This document shows, piece by piece, positions 5,672 through 8,057 of a DNA stretch of 8,057 nt. The notes below the pieces were generated by a model. It searched no databases. It was not told the DNA's origin and saw only the letters and a list, made by a program, of their open reading frames with translations. The DNA comes from F23-B02 sp963629425 (GTDB lineage Bacteria > Bacillota > Clostridia > Oscillospirales > Oscillospiraceae): positions 1 to 8,057 of the forward strand of contig CAVGIU010000074.1 in assembly GCA_963629425.1 (NCBI GenBank), given 5' to 3'. The number at the start of each line of letters is the position of its first letter. Position 1 is the first letter of the stretch. Made by a program: the position numbers and the translations under genes.

Positions 5672-5681
5672 TTCGCGGATA
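5647..5681. promoter_or_regulatory. Operator-like 10-bp inverted repeat over the permease promoter
   Basis: TATCCGCGAA (5647-5656) and TTCGCGGATA (5672-5681) are perfect inverted repeats separated by 15 bases. The -35 box lies in the spacer and one arm touches the -10, as for a repressor site. A third half-site CGGATA stands at 5635-5640. The CGAA/TTCG cores recall PurR boxes, but the spacing between arms does not fit the Bacillus PurR arrangement that I know, so the regulator is left open. Confidence 0.5.
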
Positions 5682-5722
5682 GTGAGAAAATAGCATGTAA
5701 ATTTTCTGTTAATTTGTGCGCA

Positions 5723-6142
5723 TTATGTAAGGCCGAGAAGCTCAAGCGTGCGCGTATCGGCTCTGCCGCCGTAGAACTTATCCAAAACGGCATTGAATAC
5801 GGGATCGTCCGACACCTGCGCGAACAGCGTCATGCACGAGCGCAGCTTGAGATCGTCGGGGTATCCCATGACGGCACCTGCGTCGGACGAATCGACCGTC
5901 AGAAGCGCACGCGAGATCTCAATAAGGCGCTCTCCGAGCACGGGATGCTCGATGTACTGCTGCGCCTCGTTGATGTCGGCAATGGAGTAGAGCTGCGCGG
6001 TGTGGCTCATGCCGAGCCCGGCTATCTGCGGGAAAATGTACCACATCCAGTGGCTGCGCTTGCGCCCGGAGCATATCTCGCGCAGAGCGGTATCGTAGGA
6101 GTGCTCCTGGGCTATGAGAAATCTGTCAAGTGAATTGTTCAT
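5723..6142 (-). CDS. DUF1810 family protein
   Basis: I chose ATG 6142 because GAGGTG (6149-6154) stands six bases upstream and because the protein then begins with MNNSLDRFLIAQ, the usual start of this family. The 139 residues contain the signature GRKRSHWMWYIFPQIAGLG (about 26-44) and then YSIADINEAQQYIEHPVLGERL, which is almost invariant in DUF1810 proteins. The rest is helical and ends in FYGGRADTRTLELLGL, also typical, and the length is normal. No signal peptide or membrane segment is present. The family is widespread in bacteria and fungi, and its biochemical role is not known to me; the conserved Arg/His/Trp cluster suggests a binding pocket. The four-helix-bundle fragment upstream overlaps its start by 17 bases, so the two may be cotranscribed. 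No terminator with a clear U-run is seen after it. Confidence 0.88.
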   Translation of the reverse strand: MNNSLDRFLIAQEHSYDTALREICSGRKRSHWMWYIFPQIAGLGMSHTAQLYSIADINEAQQYIEHPVLGERLIEISRALLTVDSSDAGAVMGYPDDLKLRSCMTLFAQVSDDPVFNAVLDKFYGGRADTRTLELLGLT

Positions 6143-6317
6143 GCTGCGCACCTCGGGTAATGTTTGTCGCTGATTTTGCGGTGTTGATGGAAGAAATAAG
6201 CATGCGCTTGAGTTCCGAGCAGTCCGAAAGAAGAGAGGCGCCAAGATCGCTCTCTATGTATCCGGACATTTGCAAAAGTTTCAGCCAATATTCAGTCTCG
6301 GCGGTTTCATTATTCAC
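6126..6317 (-). pseudogene. C-terminal fragment of a four-helix-bundle (S23 / 23S rRNA intervening-sequence-like) protein
   Basis: The reading from GTG 6317 gives 63 residues: NNETAETEYWLKLLQMSGYI, then a linker and LLSDCSELKRMLISSINTAK, then an unstructured tail. The order 'ETEYWL.L...SGYI......L..C.EL..ML...I.TAK' is the usual second half of the four-helix-bundle proteins related to the S23/IVP and Avd families. These are about 110-125 residues long, so the first two helices are missing. The GTG start falls inside the AT-rich inverted repeat at 6313-6365, which suggests that the gene was cut by an event at the repeat. No ribosome binding site can be seen ahead of the GTG. The end overlaps the DUF1810 start. 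A short expressed two-helix protein cannot be ruled out. Confidence 0.65.
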
Positions 6318-6365
6318 TATTCATTACAAAAATCCTGAAATGAATAATTAATAATGAATAGTGAA
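6313..6365. repeat. AT-rich inverted repeat with tandem TGAATA-like units
   Basis: TTCACTATTCATTA (6313-6326) pairs perfectly with TAATGAATAGTGAA (6352-6365), 25 bases apart. The surrounding sequence repeats the motif TGAATAAT/TGAATAGT several times (6306-6374). Repeats of this kind are scattered between genes in many gut Clostridia and often lie beside four-helix-bundle genes (recalled, not searched). Confidence 0.75.
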
Positions 6366-6378
6366 GAGTGAATAATAC

Positions 6379-6424
6379 AAAATCAAAAATCCCATTGACT
6401 TGCGCCAACAGGATTTTTGATTTT
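6379..6424 (-). terminator. Hairpin terminator of the tRNA operon
   Basis: A perfect 14-base inverted repeat (6379-6392 with 6411-6424) has an 18-base loop. On the - strand it starts at the CCA end of tRNA-Tyr, and its 3' arm is GGATTTTTGATTTT, rich in T. The stem core CAAAAATCC also occurs at 6327-6335. Confidence 0.7.
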
Positions 6425-6508
6425 GGTGGGGGATGGTGGATTCGAACCACCGAAGGCATTGCCAGCAGATTTACAGTCTGTCCCCTTTGGCCACTCGGGA
6501 AATCCCCC
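6424..6508 (-). tRNA. tRNA-Tyr (anticodon GUA)
   Basis: The 85-base cloverleaf has acceptor arms GGGGGAT/ATCCCCC, discriminator A and an encoded CCA. The anticodon loop CTGTAAA places GUA at 6474-6472. A long variable arm stands between the anticodon arm and the T arm (GGTTCGAATCC), as expected for bacterial tRNA-Tyr (class II). It follows tRNA-Thr after 29 bases in the same transcript. Confidence 0.97.
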
Positions 6509-6537
6509 AAATACACGGTATAAAATTATTTTGTCGG

Positions 6538-6613
6538 TGGAGCTGGTGGACGGACTCGAACCCCCGACCTGCTGATTACAAATCAGCTGCTCTACCAACT
6601 GAGCTACACCAGC
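6538..6613 (-). tRNA. tRNA-Thr (anticodon UGU)
   Basis: The 76-base cloverleaf has acceptor arms GCTGGTG/CACCAGC, discriminator T and an encoded CCA. The D arm is TAGCTCAGTTGGTAGAGCA, the T arm contains GGTTCGAGTCC, and the loop TTTGTAA gives anticodon UGU (6580-6578). It is the first gene of the tRNA operon, about ten bases from the predicted transcription start. Confidence 0.97.
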
Positions 6614-6630
6614 ACGATACCGGCTCAAAT

Positions 6631-6659
6631 ATAATAGCAAACCGAAACATGTTTGTCAA
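6631..6659 (-). promoter_or_regulatory. Strong sigma-A promoter of the tRNA-Thr/tRNA-Tyr operon
   Basis: On the - strand TTGACA (6654-6659) and TATTAT (6631-6636) are 17 bases apart: six of six and five of six to consensus. The start would be near 6624, about ten bases before tRNA-Thr. Confidence 0.88.
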
Positions 6660-6695
6660 CATAAATTTTAATTATTTTATTCAGGGAGAATACGA

Positions 6696-6899
6696 ATGAA
6701 TCTTATCGAACTTTCCGAGGAGTATAACGAGAGTGCGCTTTTGTGCAGAACGCGTATAGCTGAGCTTAACGTAAAGCTTAACGAGGAGCCCATGTGCGAG
6801 ATCGACAGGCTTCGTCTGCGCCGGCGGATAGCCATACTTACAAGCATGATGCGCGATGCGCTCGCCGTCTCGCGCTACCTTGAAAACTATTATAGATGA
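6696..6899 (+). CDS. Small helical protein upstream of the sigma-like gene
   Basis: The product has 67 residues, starting at an ATG seven bases after AGGGAG. It is almost wholly helical and charged. It has an acidic first helix (LIELSEEYNESALLCRTRIAELN) and then an Arg-rich part (DRLRLRRRIAILTSMMRDALAVSRYLENYYR), which would form a two-helix hairpin or a coiled-coil dimer. There is no membrane segment or catalytic motif. Its stop lies 13 bases before the start of the sigma-like gene and forms part of that gene's ribosome binding site (TGAGGAG), so the two are one unit. It may be a partner of the HTH protein, for example an anti-sigma-like or stabilising factor, but this is only suggested by the pairing. 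I do not recognise the family. Confidence 0.75.
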   Translation: MNLIELSEEYNESALLCRTRIAELNVKLNEEPMCEIDRLRLRRRIAILTSMMRDALAVSRYLENYYR

Positions 6900-6912
6900 G
6901 GAGACAAAACAT

Positions 6913-7230
6913 ATGCAGGAGAGAAAGCTTAACATGTTTGCAAAGCAGGAGGAATACATGGCGCTGCGCCAGTACATAAAGCTTGTGTCCGAAGCAACGG
7001 GCGGCACGGCAGGGGCGCTGCGGCGTGCGATAAATTCGCAGCTGACTAAACGCCAAAAGCAGCTTATCGGCATGTATTACATTGAGCAGATGCCCATGCA
7101 GGATATCGCCGACGAGCTCGGGCTTCATATATCAAGCGTCAGCCGTACCATAAAGCGCGGCCGCGAGCGCCTTAAAAGCAGCCTTTGCTACGGCGGCAGG
7201 AATCTCATGGCATCGTTGGAGGAATATTAA
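6913..7230 (+). CDS. Sigma-70 region 4-like HTH DNA-binding protein
   Basis: From ATG 6913 the protein has 105 residues. Residues 44-92 have the sigma region 4.2 pattern: LTKRQKQLIGMYYIEQMPM, then QDIADELGLHISSVSRTIKR and GRERLKSSL. The first part is the helix before the HTH; the second holds the HTH with the recognition helix at SSVSRTIKRG. No region 2 is present, so the protein cannot act as a full sigma factor and more likely binds promoter DNA as an accessory regulator. The start at 6913 has GAGGAG nine bases upstream. A second in-frame ATG at 6958 has a perfect AGGAGG six bases away and would give a 90-residue form. A Gly/Ala linker (residues 28-35) separates an N-terminal helix from the HTH. 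It is cotranscribed with the 67-residue gene before it. Confidence 0.78.
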   Translation: MQERKLNMFAKQEEYMALRQYIKLVSEATGGTAGALRRAINSQLTKRQKQLIGMYYIEQMPMQDIADELGLHISSVSRTIKRGRERLKSSLCYGGRNLMASLEEY

Positions 7231-7253
7231 GCTGAACTTAGAAGAATGTTAAC

Positions 7254-7282
7254 TTTACACATCAAATGTACCGTGATAAAAT
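7254..7282 (+). promoter_or_regulatory. Sigma-A promoter of the GH25 gene, next to the start codon
   Basis: TTTACA (7254-7259) and TAAAAT (7277-7282) are separated by 17 bases; each is five of six to consensus. The predicted start falls at about 7289, which is the A of the ATG, so the mRNA may have no leader. No ribosome binding site is seen before the ATG. Confidence 0.65.
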
Positions 7283-7288
7283 GACGGT

Positions 7289-8057
7289 ATGAAAAAGACA
7301 AAGAGAAAAACCAAAGCACGCGGTGGGATAAGGCCTGTGTATATCGTGATCCTCATAGCCGTGCTGCTGCTGGCGGCGTACGCCGTCGTGCAGACGCGCC
7401 AGCGTGCCGAGCAGGAGGCCGACCCGTACTACGGGATGGTCGAGGTATTTAACGGCGAAAGCTATGTGTGGATAACTCCGCAGGAGGGCGTTGCGCTCAA
7501 TGACCTCGATAAGGAGGAGTTCATTACCGATCCGAGCGGAAATCTCACCTACACCGGACGCGAGTATAGGGCCAGCCGCGGCGTCGACGTTTCGTCATAT
7601 CAGGGCGATATCGACTGGCAGCAGGTCTATGACAGCGGCGTGCGCTTCGCCGTTATTCGCGCCGGAGGCATGTATTACGGCAGCGGCGAGCTGTACACCG
7701 ACGATAATTTTATCAAAAATATCGAGGGCGCAAAGGCCGCGGGACTTCGCGTCGGCGCGTATTTCTTCTCGCAGGCGATAACGGTCGACGAGGCAAAGGT
7801 CGAGGCGCAGTTCGTGCTTGAGCTTCTCGGCGACAGGGAGCTCGACCTGCCGGTGTTCTTCGACTGGGAGCGCATCTCGGGAGACGATGCCCGCACCGAC
7901 GGACTGGATAACGAAACGCTCACCGACTGTGCCGTCGCTTTTTGCGAGACGATAAAATCCGCAGGCTATGAGCCGGGAGTCTACATATATAATGATACGG
8001 GCTATTACGGCTATGACCTTACCAGACTTCAGAATTATAAGTCGTGGTGCGTCGGCA
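7289..8057 (+). CDS. Membrane-anchored GH25 muramidase (lysozyme), 3' end outside window
   Basis: The readable 256 residues begin with a basic segment (MKKTKRKTKARGG) and a membrane anchor at about 17-34 (VYIVILIAVLLLAAYAVV). There is no cleavage-like site after it, so the enzyme is probably held outside the membrane. A linker domain follows, and the GH25 barrel starts at residue 97. Catalytic features are GVDVSSYQG with Asp100, AVIRAG, VGAYFFS, and FFDWE with Asp192 and Glu194. The family cuts the beta-1,4 bond between N-acetylmuramic acid and N-acetylglucosamine in peptidoglycan. The remaining C-terminal part of the barrel lies beyond the window. The anchor and its lone position argue for a cell-wall remodelling enzyme of the host rather than a phage endolysin. 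A promoter overlaps the region just before the ATG. Confidence 0.95.
   Translation, partial: MKKTKRKTKARGGIRPVYIVILIAVLLLAAYAVVQTRQRAEQEADPYYGMVEVFNGESYVWITPQEGVALNDLDKEEFITDPSGNLTYTGREYRASRGVDVSSYQGDIDWQQVYDSGVRFAVIRAGGMYYGSGELYTDDNFIKNIEGAKAAGLRVGAYFFSQAITVDEAKVEAQFVLELLGDRELDLPVFFDWERISGDDARTDGLDNETLTDCAVAFCETIKSAGYEPGVYIYNDTGYYGYDLTRLQNYKSWCVG

Noticed and set aside
5583..5680. Purine riboswitch ahead of the permease remnant
   Set aside because: An ATATGG string is present, but the conserved TCTACC and CCGTAAA loops and the closing helix are not in place; the region is better read as promoter and operator.
6126..6317. Part of a diversity-generating retroelement (Avd-like protein)
   Set aside because: No reverse transcriptase and no template/variable repeat pair are found nearby; the fragment fits the wider S23/IVP-like group.
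6424..6613. tRNA genes as the attachment site of the phage-like operon
   Set aside because: They lie more than 3 kb from the operon with gdhA between, and I see no duplicated tRNA 3' end in the window.
6383..6699. ORFs on both strands across the tRNA genes (85, 68 and 88 residues)
   Set aside because: They are translations of the two tRNA genes and their spacers.
1..8057. CRISPR array or insertion sequence
   Set aside because: No regularly spaced repeats and no transposase or terminal inverted repeats of an IS element were found.

Overview
The window looks like a chromosome segment from a Gram-positive gut anaerobe of the Clostridia, most likely near Oscillospiraceae/Ruminococcaceae. This is an inference from the clostridial-type glutamate dehydrogenase, strong AGGAGG-like ribosome binding sites, sigma-A promoters, CCA-encoding tRNA genes, moderate-to-high GC coding DNA and a membrane-anchored GH25 lysozyme. 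No species can be named from sequence reading alone.

Bases 1-3322 (+ strand) hold a tightly packed operon of eight phage-derived morphogenesis genes. Three head-tail connector/completion-type genes come first, the earliest probably cut by the window edge. They are followed by a 122-residue beta-rich protein, a 56-residue unknown, a DNA-circularisation/LysM baseplate protein, an XkdQ/gpD-like hub and a 57-residue spike-tip-like protein. Most genes overlap their neighbours or sit within a few bases, and all are intact. The operon ends at a strong bidirectional terminator shared with gdhA. Sheath, tape measure, baseplate wedge and fibre genes are absent between the connectors and the spike, so this is a strongly reduced tail module.

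Bases 3343-5036 hold gdhA (- strand, glutamate dehydrogenase) and its leader. Bases 5037-5722 hold a small zinc-ribbon gene and, convergent to it, the remains of an AzgA-type purine permease. That pseudogene has lost most of its coding region but keeps its promoter, ribosome binding site and terminator. The zinc-ribbon ORF runs through the terminator of the dead permease.

Bases 5723-6317 (- strand) carry an intact DUF1810 gene overlapped by the C-terminal half of a four-helix-bundle (S23/IVP-like) protein. That fragment begins inside an AT-rich inverted repeat. Bases 6379-6659 are a small tRNA operon on the - strand (promoter, tRNA-Thr-UGU, tRNA-Tyr-GUA, hairpin terminator).

Bases 6696-8057 (+ strand) carry a two-gene unit (67-residue helical protein, then a sigma region 4-like HTH protein) and a GH25 muramidase with an N-terminal membrane anchor that runs off the window. 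The GH25 promoter lies so close to the start codon that the mRNA may be leaderless. The most unusual parts are the reduced tail operon with its minimal spike, the gutted permease with intact control signals, and the repeat-associated four-helix-bundle fragment.
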